A stretch of DNA of 64,000 nt from Syntrophorhabdaceae bacterium (GCA_036504895.1 DASXUJ010000062.1:153167-217166), one strand, 5' to 3'. Shown: positions 41,629 to 53,078, numbered from the stretch's first letter. A program made the numbers and translations. The notes: generated by a model not told the origin, from the letters alone.

Positions 41629-43317
41629 ATGATAGAGACAGACTCCGCGCCTCAAACCGACTTTATACGTGAGATTATAAATGACGACCTGAAGACGAAC
41701 AAGAACGGAGGACGGGTCGCTACCCGCTTTCCCCCCGAGCCCAATGGTTACCTTCATATAGGCCATGCCAAATCGATATGCCTGAATTTCGGTATTGCCG
41801 CCCAATATGGCGGGACCTGTAATCTCCGTATGGATGATACCGATCCCAGCGGTGAATCCCTTGAATTTGTGGATTCCATCATAAAGGATGTCCGCTGGCT
41901 CGGTTTCGACTGGGAAGATCGCCTCTTTTACGCATCCGATTATTTCGAGAAGCTTTACCAGTTCGCCGTAAGGTTGATTAAAGAAGGCAAGGCATATGTC
42001 TGCAGCCTTTCCGCCGATCAGATAAGAGAGTACAGGGGCACCCTTACCGAGCCCGGCAGGGAAAGCCCTTATAGAAACAGGTCCGTCGAAGAGAACATCG
42101 ACCTCTTCACCCGCATGAGGGCAGGAGAATTTGAGGACGGCGCCCACGTGGTCAGGGCCAGGATCGACATGGCATCACCCAATATCACCATGAGAGACCC
42201 CGTGATCTACCGGATCAAGCGCTCGCCCCACTATAGGACCGAAAGCGAATGGGTCGTCTATCCCATGTATGATTTTGCCCATTGCCTGTCAGATTCTCTC
42301 GAAAATATCATCTACTCCATTTGCACTCTGGAATTCGAGAATAACCGGCCCCTTTACGACTGGATTGTGGATGCCCTGATCCCGGAGCCTCAACCCCGCC
42401 AGATAGAATTCGCCAGGCTCAACCTCAGTTACACGATTTTGAGCAAAAGACGCCTTATAGAGTTGGTAGAGAAAAAGGATGTAAGCGGCTGGGATGATCC
42501 CCGCATGCCCACCATTGCCGGAATGCGGCGGCGCGGGTATACGCCAGAAGCGATCCGTACTTTCTGTGCCAAGATCGGTGTGGCGAAGAAGGACAACCTC
42601 ATCGACATGTCCCTCCTGGAGAGCTGTGTCCGCGACGATCTCAACGACCGTGCCCCCCGAGCCATGGCGGTCCTTCGGCCCCTGAAACTCGTGATCGATA
42701 ATTATCCGGATGACCGGGTCGAGGAGTTCGACTGCGCCAACCATCCTCAAAAACCGGAATTTGGCAGCCGAAAAGTGCCTTTCTCCAAGGTGCTCTATAT
42801 CGAGGGGGATGATTTCAGCGAAGAGCCTCCAAAAAAATATAAACGCCTCAGTCCGGGTCGTGAAGTGCGCCTGAGATATGCCTATGTAATAAAATATGCT
42901 TCGGTCGTAAAGGATGAGACGGGCCGCATTATGGAGGTCCATTGCACATACGATCCCGATACGCGTGACAGTGCGCCCCCCGACGGCCGTAAGGTGGAAG
43001 GGGTGATCCATTGGGTCTCCGCCGGACAATCCGTCACTGCATTGGCGAGGCTGTACGACCGTCTTTTTCAGGTCCCCAATGCCGCGAGCGAGGGGGACGA
43101 TTTCGCTGCTCATTTGAATCCTTCGTCTCTCGAAACCCTCATCGATTGCCGGGTGGAGGCGAGTCTTGGAGCCGCGTCGGGAGGGAGCAGGTTTCAGTTC
43201 GAGCGATTGGGCTATTTCTCTGCCGACCCGGTCGACTCAATCCCGGGAAAGCCCGTATTCAATCGGATTGTTACTCTCCGGGATTCCTGGGCCAAGGTCG
43301 TTACAAAAGCAAAATGA
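41629..43317 (+). CDS. glnS: Glutaminyl-tRNA synthetase
   Basis: 562 residues, full length. Charges tRNA-Gln directly, so this organism need not rely on the amidotransferase route for this tRNA. HIGH motif is at residues 43-46 ([17 protein letters not shown]); the KMSKS equivalent is LSKRR at 271-275 ([27 protein letters not shown]). The C-terminal anticodon-binding beta barrels follow. GGATNLR-like [14 protein letters not shown] distinguishes it from GluRS. GGAGGAGAATT precedes the ATG. A tRNA-Gln(CUG) gene lies 9 kb downstream. GlnRS in bacteria is often laterally inherited from eukaryotes, but nothing here marks recent transfer. Confidence 0.96.
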   Translation: MIETDSAPQTDFIREIINDDLKTNKNGGRVATRFPPEPNGYLHIGHAKSICLNFGIAAQYGGTCNLRMDDTDPSGESLEFVDSIIKDVRWLGFDWEDRLFYASDYFEKLYQFAVRLIKEGKAYVCSLSADQIREYRGTLTEPGRESPYRNRSVEENIDLFTRMRAGEFEDGAHVVRARIDMASPNITMRDPVIYRIKRSPHYRTESEWVVYPMYDFAHCLSDSLENIIYSICTLEFENNRPLYDWIVDALIPEPQPRQIEFARLNLSYTILSKRRLIELVEKKDVSGWDDPRMPTIAGMRRRGYTPEAIRTFCAKIGVAKKDNLIDMSLLESCVRDDLNDRAPRAMAVLRPLKLVIDNYPDDRVEEFDCANHPQKPEFGSRKVPFSKVLYIEGDDFSEEPPKKYKRLSPGREVRLRYAYVIKYASVVKDETGRIMEVHCTYDPDTRDSAPPDGRKVEGVIHWVSAGQSVTALARLYDRLFQVPNAASEGDDFAAHLNPSSLETLIDCRVEASLGAASGGSRFQFERLGYFSADPVDSIPGKPVFNRIVTLRDSWAKVVTKAK

Positions 43318-43336
43318 GCCGATAAGATGCCTCTTG

Positions 43337-43395
43337 CCCCGGGACAGGTGCTTTCATCTGCCCTGGGGACCCTCTTTACCGCTTTTTCTTTTTGA
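43337..43395 (+). terminator. Possible terminator behind glnS
   Basis: CCCCGGGACAG (43337-43347) and CTGCCCTGGGG (43358-43368) form an eleven-base stem with one mismatch and one G-U pair, loop of ten, followed by a T-rich tract containing CTTTTTCTTTTTG. The stem is imperfect but the position, 20 bases after the glnS stop, is right. Confidence 0.5.
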
Positions 43396-43478
43396 ATCCA
43401 CACCGCCTATATCCTTACCGACTGCCCCCGCTCAAGATGCGGCTTTTTAAGGAGAAAGTGAAAATCCACAATTTTTCC

Positions 43479-43506
43479 TTGACTTATTCAATTGAATAAT
43501 TAAAAT
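43479..43506 (+). promoter_or_regulatory. Promoter of the efflux operon with palindromic operator
   Basis: TTGACT (43479-43484) and TAAAAT (43501-43506) are spaced by 16 bases. Within the spacer lies TTATTCAATTGAATAA (43484-43499), a perfect 16-base palindrome; a further copy of its core, CAATTGAA, is at 43510-43517. A TetR-type repressor bound here would block RNA polymerase, so the adjacent gene probably represses itself and the pump. Confidence 0.7.
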
Positions 43507-43555
43507 ATACAATTGAAATTAGCGTTTTAATGTCAGAGTGGGGGATTCCGAGGGG

Positions 43556-44230
43556 ATGAAAGCATTGAGAAAGGACGCGGAGCAGACCCGCCAGAGCCTA
43601 CTCGCCGCAGGGCGCGAGATTTTCGCGGAAAAAGGCTACCGGGATACGACTATTGCCGATATCTGCGAACGGGCCTCGGCGAACCTTGCCGCGGTCAATT
43701 ATCATTTCGGAGATAAAGCAAATCTTTACAGTGAATCGTGGCGCTACGCCTTTCTTAAATCGATAAAGACTTATCCTCCCGATGGAGGGGTGCCCGGGGA
43801 TGCGCCCCCCGAAGAGCGTTTGCGCGGTCAGGTGTCCGCTCTTCTTCGAAGGATCTCCGATCGGGACAACAAGGAGTTCTTTATTGCCCTGAAGGAATTT
43901 GCCAATCCCACCGGACTCCTTGAGCAGATTATACTCGACGAAGTGAACCGTCTCAACAAAAGAACCGAGAGCGTGCTGCGCGAATTGCTCGGCGCCGAGG
44001 CTCCGGAAAGGGATATTCAATTTTTTGTCATAAGCATAGTTTCTCAATGTGTGAACATGATCGTGGCTGAATCTTCAAAAGAAAGCGACCGGCCCAACCG
44101 TTTCGGTTTTCCCAAAATAGAAGATGTGGAAGCCTACATCAATCATGTGGTCAGGTTGACCCTGGCGGGCATCTCCTCCACCAGGCAAATGCTGGCCCAC
44201 GGGGGATCGAAGGTGGTACGGGATGAATAA
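43556..44230 (+). CDS. TetR/AcrR-family transcriptional repressor of the efflux operon
   Basis: 224 residues from the ATG at 43556; a GTG at 43538 is in frame. The N-terminal helix-turn-helix is clear: LLAAGREIFAEKGYRDTTIADICERASANLAAVNYHFGDKANLYSESWRYAF, with the YHFGDKANLY recognition end of the TetR family. The C-terminal ligand domain (LLRRISDRDNKEFFIALKEFANPTGLLEQIILDEVNRLNKRTESVLRELLG) is of the CerR/DUF1956 kind often linked to efflux pumps. Its last eight bases overlap the MFP gene start, so repressor and pump are one operon. The palindrome in its own promoter is the likely operator, giving autoregulation (inference). Inducer unknown. Confidence 0.92.
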   Translation: MKALRKDAEQTRQSLLAAGREIFAEKGYRDTTIADICERASANLAAVNYHFGDKANLYSESWRYAFLKSIKTYPPDGGVPGDAPPEERLRGQVSALLRRISDRDNKEFFIALKEFANPTGLLEQIILDEVNRLNKRTESVLRELLGAEAPERDIQFFVISIVSQCVNMIVAESSKESDRPNRFGFPKIEDVEAYINHVVRLTLAGISSTRQMLAHGGSKVVRDE

Positions 44231-45449
44231 AGAAATTACTTTGATGAGGTGTTGCGTGCAAGAGAGCGGTAAACGAACGATTAACCTCGCCCTTTGGAGT
44301 CTGATTATTCTGATTGCCATGACGGGCTGTCAAAAGGGAAAAGCAAGCCAGGCCGGCCCTCAGAACCCTCCCGAGGTCGCGGTGGTGGCTATAAAGCTCG
44401 AACCGGTGGTCATTACCACGGAATTACCGGGCCGGACATCTTCATACCTGGTCGCGGAGGTACGCCCCCAGGTGAACGGTGTCATACAGAAGCGGCTCTT
44501 TGTCGAAGGGGACGACGTGAAGGCCGGGGATGTGCTCTATCAGATCGATCCCGCGCCGTATCAGGCTGTATATGACAATATAAAGGCGACCCTTGCGAAG
44601 GCGGAAGCCAACCTGCCCCCCATCCGATTAAAGGAAGGACGCTATAAAGAACTGGTTGCCGCCAAAGCGGTGAGCCAGCAGGAGTATGATGAAGCATCGG
44701 CAGCCCTCAAGCAGGTTGAGGCCGAGGTCGGGGTAGCCAGGGCGGCGGTGGAGACCGCGCGCATCAATCTCGCTTATACCCGCATCACCGCGCCCATTAG
44801 CGGCCGGATCGGCAAATCACACGTCACCGTGGGGGCCCTCGCCACAGCCCATCAGGTTTCGCCCCTCACCACCATTCAGCAGCTCGATCCTATTTTTGTC
44901 GACGCCACGCAGTCGAGCGCAAGCCTCCTCCAGCTTAAACGTCACCTGGAGAACGGACGGCTCAAAGGCGCGGGACATACCCGTGTAAAGATGCTCCTTG
45001 AAGACGGCACCCCCTACCCTTCGGAAGGGACCCTCAAGTTTTCCGATGTCACCGTGGATCAGACCACGGGCTCTTTTATTCTTCGTATCGTCTTTCCCAA
45101 TCCGAAACAAACTCTGCTGCCGGGTATGTTTGTCCGCCCGGTGATTCAGGAAGGAGTTATGGAGCGCGCAATGCTCGTCCCCCAACAGGGCGTCTCACGG
45201 GACCCCAAGGGGAATGCTGTCGCCCTGACCGTCGATGCCCAAAATAAGGTCCAGGCGCGATCCATTACCGTCGATCGTGCCATCGGGGATAAATGGCTCG
45301 TCTCCGCCGGCCTTGCCCCCGGCGACCGCGTCATCGTGGAAGGCACACAAAAGGCGCGACCAGGCTCTACCGTAAAGGCCGTTCTCCTCGACGCCGTCCG
45401 GAAGGACGGTCCGGGGCAGGCGACAGACCGCTCCACGCAAAAGAATTAG
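44223..45449 (+). CDS. RND efflux periplasmic adaptor (AcrA/MexA-type lipoprotein)
   Basis: 408 residues. Lipoprotein signal LALWSLIILIAMTGC. The family pattern is complete: PPEVAVVAIKLEPVVITTELPGRTSSYLVAEVRPQVNGVIQKRLFVEGDDVKAGDVLYQIDPAPYQAVYDN (lipoyl half and hairpin start), a coiled-coil hairpin (AKAEANLPPIRLKEGRYKELVAAKAVSQQEYDEA to INLAYTRITAPISGRIGKSHVTVGALA), and the membrane-proximal end. It links the inner-membrane pump to the outer-membrane channel. It starts inside the repressor gene's end and lies 14 bases before the RND gene. Drug or toxicant specificity cannot be told from sequence. Confidence 0.95.
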   Translation: MNKEITLMRCCVQESGKRTINLALWSLIILIAMTGCQKGKASQAGPQNPPEVAVVAIKLEPVVITTELPGRTSSYLVAEVRPQVNGVIQKRLFVEGDDVKAGDVLYQIDPAPYQAVYDNIKATLAKAEANLPPIRLKEGRYKELVAAKAVSQQEYDEASAALKQVEAEVGVARAAVETARINLAYTRITAPISGRIGKSHVTVGALATAHQVSPLTTIQQLDPIFVDATQSSASLLQLKRHLENGRLKGAGHTRVKMLLEDGTPYPSEGTLKFSDVTVDQTTGSFILRIVFPNPKQTLLPGMFVRPVIQEGVMERAMLVPQQGVSRDPKGNAVALTVDAQNKVQARSITVDRAIGDKWLVSAGLAPGDRVIVEGTQKARPGSTVKAVLLDAVRKDGPGQATDRSTQKN

Positions 45450-45463
45450 GCGGGAGGCGACGG

Positions 45464-48400
45464 ATGCTATCCAAATTTTTCCTTGACCGCCCCGTCTTCG
45501 CCTGGGTTATCGCCATCATCATCATGCTGGGCGGGGGCCTCGCCATCTATAGTCTGCCTATATCCCAGTATCCCGCGGTGGCGCCGCCGTCAATCTACAT
45601 ACAGGCCTTTTATCCCGGGGCATCGGCGGAGACAGTAGAGAACAGCGTAACCCAGATAATAGAGCAGAAGATGACCGGCCTCGATAAAATGCTCTATATA
45701 TCGGCCACCAGTGATTCAGCAGGCTCGGCCCGTATCGAATTGACCTTTGCTCCCGGTACCGATCCGGACCTCGCATGGGCAAAGGTGCAGAATAAGCTTC
45801 AGCTTGCCATGGCAAGCTTGCCCGAAGTGATACAACGTCAGGGCGTCACCGTGGGCAAGGCCACGAAAAACTACCTCATGGTGATCGGCCTCATCTCCGA
45901 GGACGGCAGCATGGACGGCAATGACCTCAGGGATTATGCCCAATCGAACCTGGAGAAGGTAATCGCCCGGGTGCCCGGGGTGGGCGAGGTGGAAAACTTC
46001 GGCTCCCAGTACGCGATGAGGGTCTGGCTCAATCCCGACAAACTAATCAGTTTCCAGCTCACCATAGAAGATGTGGTCATGGCGCTCAAGGCCTACAACG
46101 TCGAAATCTCCGCGGGTCAGTTCGGTGGCGCGCCTTCCGTTCCCGGACAGCGACTCAATGCGTCGATCATCGTCCAAAGCCTTCTTAAAACGCCGGAGGA
46201 ATTCGGCGCTATCCCGGTCCGCGTCAACCAGGACGGCTCTATCGTACGTATCAGGGATGTAGGGAGGCAGGAGTTGGGGACGGACGCGTACGATATCGAG
46301 GCCTTTTACAACGGCAAACCGTCCGCCGGCATGGCCGTCAGAATGGTCGCGGGCGCCAATGCCCTCGATACGGCCAATGCCGTCAAGGCCAAGATGAAGG
46401 AGTTGGGCCGCTTTTTCCCGAAGGGGATGAAGGTCGTCTATCCTTACGACACCACTCCTTTTGTCAAAGTGGCAATTGAAGAGGTGGTAAAGACGCTTCT
46501 CGAGGCAATCCTCCTCGTCTTCCTGGTGATGTGGCTTTTCATGGGCAACATCAGGGCCACCCTTATTCCGACCATCGCGGTTCCCGTGGTGCTCCTCGGC
46601 ACCTTCGCGGTCCTCTCCTTTTTCGGCTTCTCGATCAACATGCTCACCATGTTCGCCATGGTGCTGTCCATCGGTCTATTGGTGGACGATGCCATTGTGG
46701 TGGTGGAGAACGTGGAGCGCATCATGCACGAAGAAGGCCTCTCTCCGAGGGAGGCAACCAGGAAATCCATGGAGCAGATTACGAGCGCCCTGATCGGCAT
46801 AGGCCTCGTACTTTCCGCCGTTTTCGGGCCCATGGCTTTCTTCGGCGGCTCGACCGGGATCATCTACCGCCAGTTTTCCGTTACGATCATCGCATCCATG
46901 CTCCTGTCAGTGTTAGTAGCGCTGATCCTGACCCCCGTCCTCTGCGCCTCACTACTTAAACCCGTGAAACCGGGACATCAGTCGGCGGACAGTGCCGTCT
47001 TTTTCCTCCGTCCCTTCTTCAGGTGGTTTGACCGCCTATTTTATCGCATAAGGGATTATTACGTGGGGATGGTGGAGCGCTCCTTTTCGCGGAAGCTCCG
47101 CTATGTTGCAATCTATATCGCCATCGTCGCGGTGGCGGGACTCATTTTCTTCCGCATGCCTACATCCTACCTTCCGGACGAGGACCAGGGGCTGCTCTTC
47201 GCCCAGGTGATCATGCCCACCGGCGCCACCCTGGAGCAGACCCGAAAGGTGGTCGACTATATCGACGAGTATTTTCAAAAAGAAGAGAAGGCCACCGTCG
47301 AATCATGCATGACCATCTCCGGTATCGGTTTCTCCGGTCGTGCCCAGACCGCGGGCCTTGTCTTCATTAAGCTCAAGGACTGGAAAGTCCGCCAAAAGTC
47401 CGAACTTCGAGTAAAAGCTGTCCAGGAGAGGGCCATGAAGGCTTTCTCGAAAATCCGCAACGGCATGGTCTTCGCCTTTCCTCCTCCCTCCGTTATCGAA
47501 CTAGGTAACGCCACGGGGTTTGACTTCCAGTTGCTTGACCGTGGCGGCATCGGTCATGAAAAACTGATGGCGGCCCGGAACCAGCTCCTCGGTATGGCCA
47601 TGAAAGATCCCAGATTGGCCTCGATCCGCCCGAATGGCATGGAAGATGTCCCACAGTACAGGATCGATGTTGACTGGGGGAAAGCCGGTGCCCTGGGCGT
47701 CCCCATCTCTTCCATTCACAATACCATTTCCGACAGCTTCGGCAGCGTTTATGTCAACAATTTTATCCAATCCGGAAGGGTGAAGCGCGTTTACGCCCAG
47801 GCGGACGCGCCCTATCGTATGCTGCCCAAGGATATCGATAAGCTTTATGTGCAGAACTCGTCAAGAAAGATGGTTCCCTTCTCCGCCATAGCCTCGGGTC
47901 ACTGGTCCTCAGGGTCCCCCAAGCTTGAGCGCTACAACGGCTTTTCTTCCCTCAATATCTGGGGCGAGCCCGCACCGGGCAAAAGCTCTGGAGAGGCCAT
48001 GCGGGCCATGGAAGAGATGGTCGGGAAGCTTCCCGAGGGCATCGGGTATGAATGGACGGGGCTCTCTTATCAGCAGCGCATCGCCAGCTCACAGGCGCCG
48101 CTCCTCTATGCCTTTTCGATTCTCGTAATTTTTCTCTGCGTGGCAGCCCTTTACGAAAGTTGGCCCATTCCACTCGCAAATATGCTCATGCTGCCCCTGG
48201 GCGTCTTCGGGGCCGCCCTGGCTACCTGGTCACGGGGACTGCATAATGACGTTTATTTTCAGATCGGCTTTCTCACCACCCTCGGCCTGACCACAAAAAA
48301 CGCCATTCTTATTATCCAGTTCGCCCGGGAAAGGATGACCCACGGGACCGGTCTTGTTCAGGCGACCCTCGAGGCGGCGCGCCTCAGGCTGAGGCCGGTC

Positions 48401-48706
48401 ATTATGACGTCCCTCGCCTTTTTCTTCGGCGTCCTCCCCCTGGCTATCGCCTCCGGAGCAGGGGCAGGAGCGATGAACGCCATAGGCACCGCAGTGACGG
48501 GCGGGATGCTCTCCGCCACATTTATCGACCTTTTCTACATCCCCCTGTTCTTCGTCTTCGTATCGGGATTATTTAAGAAGAAAGGGCCGCAGGAGGCGCC
48601 CTCCCCTTCCCCGGGGACCCCCGGTTCTTCGCCTCCCTCACCCATACCGGCAACGTCCGGGCAGCAACCCGATGGGAATGCGGTAAAGGAGGGGTCACCG
48701 ATATGA
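45464..48706 (+). CDS. RND multidrug efflux permease (AcrB/MexB, HAE1 family)
   Basis: 1080 residues, full length with twelve membrane helices. Starts MLSKFFLDRPVFAWVIAIIIMLGGGLAIYSLPISQYP, the classic first helix, at the ATG following GGGAGGCG. The proton relay aspartates are present in IGLLVDDAIVVVENVERIM (helix 4). Two large periplasmic porter regions lie between helices 1-2 and 7-8. It drives export of hydrophobic or amphiphilic compounds by proton-motive force. The last 40 residues are Pro/Ser-rich (GPQEAPSPSPGTPGSSPPSPIPATSGQQ), an unusual low-complexity tail. Its TGA overlaps the ATG of the outer-membrane factor. Complete tripartite pump with its neighbours. Confidence 0.96.
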   Translation: MLSKFFLDRPVFAWVIAIIIMLGGGLAIYSLPISQYPAVAPPSIYIQAFYPGASAETVENSVTQIIEQKMTGLDKMLYISATSDSAGSARIELTFAPGTDPDLAWAKVQNKLQLAMASLPEVIQRQGVTVGKATKNYLMVIGLISEDGSMDGNDLRDYAQSNLEKVIARVPGVGEVENFGSQYAMRVWLNPDKLISFQLTIEDVVMALKAYNVEISAGQFGGAPSVPGQRLNASIIVQSLLKTPEEFGAIPVRVNQDGSIVRIRDVGRQELGTDAYDIEAFYNGKPSAGMAVRMVAGANALDTANAVKAKMKELGRFFPKGMKVVYPYDTTPFVKVAIEEVVKTLLEAILLVFLVMWLFMGNIRATLIPTIAVPVVLLGTFAVLSFFGFSINMLTMFAMVLSIGLLVDDAIVVVENVERIMHEEGLSPREATRKSMEQITSALIGIGLVLSAVFGPMAFFGGSTGIIYRQFSVTIIASMLLSVLVALILTPVLCASLLKPVKPGHQSADSAVFFLRPFFRWFDRLFYRIRDYYVGMVERSFSRKLRYVAIYIAIVAVAGLIFFRMPTSYLPDEDQGLLFAQVIMPTGATLEQTRKVVDYIDEYFQKEEKATVESCMTISGIGFSGRAQTAGLVFIKLKDWKVRQKSELRVKAVQERAMKAFSKIRNGMVFAFPPPSVIELGNATGFDFQLLDRGGIGHEKLMAARNQLLGMAMKDPRLASIRPNGMEDVPQYRIDVDWGKAGALGVPISSIHNTISDSFGSVYVNNFIQSGRVKRVYAQADAPYRMLPKDIDKLYVQNSSRKMVPFSAIASGHWSSGSPKLERYNGFSSLNIWGEPAPGKSSGEAMRAMEEMVGKLPEGIGYEWTGLSYQQRIASSQAPLLYAFSILVIFLCVAALYESWPIPLANMLMLPLGVFGAALATWSRGLHNDVYFQIGFLTTLGLTTKNAILIIQFARERMTHGTGLVQATLEAARLRLRPVIMTSLAFFFGVLPLAIASGAGAGAMNAIGTAVTGGMLSATFIDLFYIPLFFVFVSGLFKKKGPQEAPSPSPGTPGSSPPSPIPATSGQQPDGNAVKEGSPI

Positions 48707-50115
48707 TACGGACCATCGCGGCATTCATCCTTTCCCTTCTCCTCGTTGGGTGCGCCACCATGGCGCCCGACTATATGCGCCCGGTGCCGCCCGTGCCGGG
48801 CGAATGGCCCGAGGGAGCGGCATATAAGGCGACCGGTGCGGAGCAGAACGGCGCGGTCCCCCTCGGTCTTCAGTGGCGGGCCTTCTACATGGACGACAAA
48901 TTGCGCGAGCTTATGCGCATCGCCCTCGACAATAACCGGGACCTGAGGGTGGCAAGCCTGAATATCGAGAGAGCGCGCGGCTTTTACCGGATCCAGTTCG
49001 CCGCGTTATTTCCCACTTTGAACGCCTACGCTTCCGAAACCGCCCAGCGGCTGCCCGCCGATCTCTCCTACCTCGGCAGGCCCGTTGTCTCACGCCAATT
49101 CTCCTACACCGTCGGCTTCAGCTCCTATGAGCTCGACTTCTTCGGCCGCGTCAGGAGCCTCAAGGACCAGGCCCTGGAGCAATACCTTGCCACCGAGCAG
49201 GCCCGGCGCAGCGTCCAGATCTCCCTCCTTGCCGAAATAGCCTATGCATATCTCAACCGGGCGGCGGATTATGAGCGCCTGAAGGTGAGTCTCGATACCC
49301 TCGAGAGCCAACAGGCGTCTTACAAGCTCGTGGAAAATAAATACAGGGTAGGATCGGCGTCCGAGCTGGATCTCCGTCAAGCACAGACGCGGGTTGATGC
49401 CGCCCGTGTCGATATCGCCTACTATACTGCTCAGGTGGCTCAGGATGAAAACGGCCTGGCATTGCTCCTCGGTTCGCCGGTACCGAGCCGGCTGCTCGTT
49501 GATGAGCTGGGAACGGATAAGATGTTTGAAGATATCATCGCCGGGGTCTCTTCGGAGGTACTCCTTCGCCGTCCCGACATCGAGCAGGCTGAGCACCAGC
49601 TCAAGGCTGCCAATGCGAATATCGGGGCCGCACGGGCTGCTTTTTTCCCCACCGTCACCCTCACCACCGGCGCAGGCACCATAAGCGGCCAATTATCCGG
49701 GCTTTTCACATCCGGTCAGGGAACGTGGATTTTCGCGCCCCAGATAACCCTGCCTATCTTTGACTTCGGCTCGAGGTGGGCAAACCTCGCCGTCTCGAAA
49801 GCCGATCGCGACATTGCCGTTGCCCGGTATGAACGATCGATTCAGACAGCCTTCAAAGAAGTGGCCGATGCCCTCGCCGTCCGTGGGACGGTGGGCGATC
49901 AGTTGGCTGCCCAGGAGTCCCTCGTTCAGGCTTCGGCGGAGGCCTATCGCCTCTCTGAGCTCCGTTATGCAAAAGGGATCGATAATTATCTGGGCGTCCT
50001 TGATTCTCAGCGCTCCCTCTATGTGGCGCGATTAAGACTCGTCAGCATCCGGCTTGCCCAGCTTGTGAATCTGGTAAACCTTTACAAGGTGTTAGGTGGC
50101 GGAGAAGGAGAATAA
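48703..50115 (+). CDS. Outer-membrane efflux factor (OprM/NodT family lipoprotein)
   Basis: 470 residues. Lipoprotein signal MIRTIAAFILSLLLVGC with lipobox LVGC. Two OEP repeats are visible: AFYMDDKLRELMRIALDNNRDLRVASLNIERARGFYRIQFAALFPTLNAYA and VLLRRPDIEQAEHQLKAANANIGAARAAFFPTVTLTTGAGT, the usual duplicated halves of TolC-like channels; IFDFGSRWANLAVSKADRDIAVARYERSIQTAFKEVADAL follows. It forms the trimeric outer-membrane duct for the pump. The ATG overlaps the permease stop by four bases (ATGA). Last gene of the repressor-adaptor-permease-channel operon. Confidence 0.95.
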   Translation: MIRTIAAFILSLLLVGCATMAPDYMRPVPPVPGEWPEGAAYKATGAEQNGAVPLGLQWRAFYMDDKLRELMRIALDNNRDLRVASLNIERARGFYRIQFAALFPTLNAYASETAQRLPADLSYLGRPVVSRQFSYTVGFSSYELDFFGRVRSLKDQALEQYLATEQARRSVQISLLAEIAYAYLNRAADYERLKVSLDTLESQQASYKLVENKYRVGSASELDLRQAQTRVDAARVDIAYYTAQVAQDENGLALLLGSPVPSRLLVDELGTDKMFEDIIAGVSSEVLLRRPDIEQAEHQLKAANANIGAARAAFFPTVTLTTGAGTISGQLSGLFTSGQGTWIFAPQITLPIFDFGSRWANLAVSKADRDIAVARYERSIQTAFKEVADALAVRGTVGDQLAAQESLVQASAEAYRLSELRYAKGIDNYLGVLDSQRSLYVARLRLVSIRLAQLVNLVNLYKVLGGGEGE

Positions 50116-50570
50116 TACCGCCTTTTCCTGCATCGGCGGCCTTAATTCAAGATGATTACAGGCGCCCGTACTCTGCCTTTCATCCCGAAAGCCCGGATGT
50201 GAAAATCTATATAATCGATATCCCGCACCTTTATTCCTTAACACCAGGCCCATCTCCGGTCTCCTGACTGTCGTCCTTCGCTTTTCTTGTCTATAGGACC
50301 AAAGCCCTATAGACACTTCCTCCCTGTCTGTTTACGTTGCGATTAATGGTCAGGAAAAAGAGTGCAATCCACGTTTTAGTCGATGGTGAAGCAATCCGGG
50401 ACGTTTTCGAGGCTCTTCCGCTCAAGCCGAACTCCGGCGCGAAGACCTTTTCTGCTCCGGACAAGTTCTACGCAGAAAAGAGGCCGGAGGAGGATGCGTG
50501 TACCTTACGAATTCCTAGTGATCGCAGCAGGATGTAGAGTGCGAATACCCCGCAACAGAGGAGGAGACTG
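50116..50570. other. 455-base stretch between the efflux operon and gpmA
   Basis: Contains a hairpin GTCTATAGG (50289-50297) with CCTATAGAC (50306-50314), loop of eight, with no T run on either strand. A frame of about 63 codons from ATG 50346 to 50537 (MVRKKSAIHVLVDGEAIRDVFEAL...) has no ribosome-binding site; I do not call it a gene. The leader of gpmA, with GGAGGAGACTG before its ATG, lies at the end. Nothing else is recognisable. Confidence 0.4.
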
Positions 50571-51317
50571 ATGACAAAGCTTGTGCTGCTCCGTCATGGC
50601 GAGAGCACTTGGAACAAGGAGAACCGTTTTACTGGATGGACAGACGTCGGTTTGAGCGAGAAAGGGAGAGAAGAAGCCGTCCAGGCCGGCAGGGTTCTCC
50701 TCAAAGAAGGGTTTGTCTTTGACATGGCCTTTACCTCGGTCCTTAAGCGGGCCATCAAGACCCTGTGGCTTGCCCTTGAGGAGATGGACCTCATGTGGAT
50801 ACCTATTTGGCACAGTTGGAGGCTTAATGAGAGACACTACGGGGCTTTACAGGGGCTGAACAAGGCAGAGACCGCCGAAAAGCACGGGATGGATCAGGTC
50901 AAGATCTGGCGGAGAAGTTACGATATACGTCCGCCGGCCCTCACGGAAGATGACGAGCGGTATCCCGGAAAGGACCCCCGTTACACGCACCTGAAGCCCG
51001 AGGAAACTCCCCGGACCGAAGCCTTGAAGGATACGATCGAGCGGTTCCTGCCTTACTGGCATGAGACCGTTGCGCCGGCCCTTAGAGAAGGCGGGAGGAC
51101 GATTATCACAGCACACGGAAACAGCCTTCGCGCATTGGTCAAATATCTCGATAATATCCCGGATGAGGAGATTGCAGGGCTCAACATACCCACAGGGATA
51201 CCGCTGGTGTATGAACTTGATGATGATTTGAAGCCGATTCGCAGTTACTACCTGGGTGACGCCGAGGCAGTGGAAAGGGCGGCTCAGGCCGTGGCAGACC
51301 AACTGAAGAAGGCATAA
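50571..51317 (+). CDS. gpmA: 2,3-bisphosphoglycerate-dependent phosphoglycerate mutase
   Basis: 248 residues, the usual size. Interconverts 3- and 2-phosphoglycerate in glycolysis and gluconeogenesis. The phosphohistidine is His9 in [50 protein letters not shown] provides the acid/base and substrate contacts; [44 protein letters not shown] is the C-terminal signature with the second histidine. Strong ribosome-binding site AGGAGGAGACTG. It is followed by the enolase gene 114 bases later, so the two consecutive reactions of lower glycolysis are encoded together. Confidence 0.96.
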   Translation: MTKLVLLRHGESTWNKENRFTGWTDVGLSEKGREEAVQAGRVLLKEGFVFDMAFTSVLKRAIKTLWLALEEMDLMWIPIWHSWRLNERHYGALQGLNKAETAEKHGMDQVKIWRRSYDIRPPALTEDDERYPGKDPRYTHLKPEETPRTEALKDTIERFLPYWHETVAPALREGGRTIITAHGNSLRALVKYLDNIPDEEIAGLNIPTGIPLVYELDDDLKPIRSYYLGDAEAVERAAQAVADQLKKA

Positions 51318-52739
<1,422 letters not shown>

Positions 52740-52897
52740 AGGAAGGAAGATGACTCCAAAGACATGGGCACCGAGATGCCGAGATGATCCTCAAGGTTTA
52801 TAGCAGGTTCATCGAAACGCCGGAGGGACCGGGGCCTAAGAGAATGTGGCTCGGCCGTATCGCGATGGTGGGAAAGATAAGGATGACGAAATGCAAA

Positions 52898-52926
52898 AAG
52901 GGGTTACGAGATCTTCGTAACCCCTT
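52898..52926 (-). terminator. Intrinsic terminator behind tRNA-Gln
   Basis: AAGGGGTTACGA (52898-52909) pairs perfectly with TCGTAACCCCTT (52915-52926), twelve pairs and a five-base loop. On the minus strand the stem ends in TTTTT, the classical pattern. It begins ten bases after the tRNA 3' end. Confidence 0.8.
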
Positions 52927-52935
52927 GATTATATT

Positions 52936-53009
52936 TGGCTGGGGGAGAGAGATTTGAACTCCCATTCGCGGAGTCAGAGTCCGATGTCCTGCCATTGAAC
53001 GATCCCCCA
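52936..53009 (-). tRNA. tRNA-Gln (anticodon CUG)
   Basis: 74 bases with encoded CCA. Acceptor TGGGGGA pairs with TCCCCCA, followed by discriminator G and CCA; D arm GTTC-AATGGCA-GGAC; anticodon arm TCGGA-CTCTGAC-TCCGC with anticodon CTG (one terminal mismatch); T arm GGGAG-TTCAAAT-CTCTC. It reads CAG codons, and U1-A72 with G73 are glutamine identity elements. It faces away from eno, with a terminator behind it and a promoter candidate ahead. Confidence 0.95.
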
Positions 53010-53049
53010 ACAGCGTTCGGTTTATTTCCTCATCGCCATTGGCTTTAAA

Positions 53050-53078
53050 CATTTATCAGAATCTAACGTACAAGTCAA
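53050..53078 (-). promoter_or_regulatory. Candidate promoter of tRNA-Gln
   Basis: On the minus strand TTGACT (53078-53073) and TAAATG (53055-53050) are 17 bases apart; the -35 is good, the -10 poor. Transcription would begin about 35 bases before the tRNA 5' end. Confidence 0.4.

Noticed and set aside
50346..50537. 63-codon open frame upstream of gpmA
   Set aside because: No ribosome-binding site and no recognisable sequence; too short to support.
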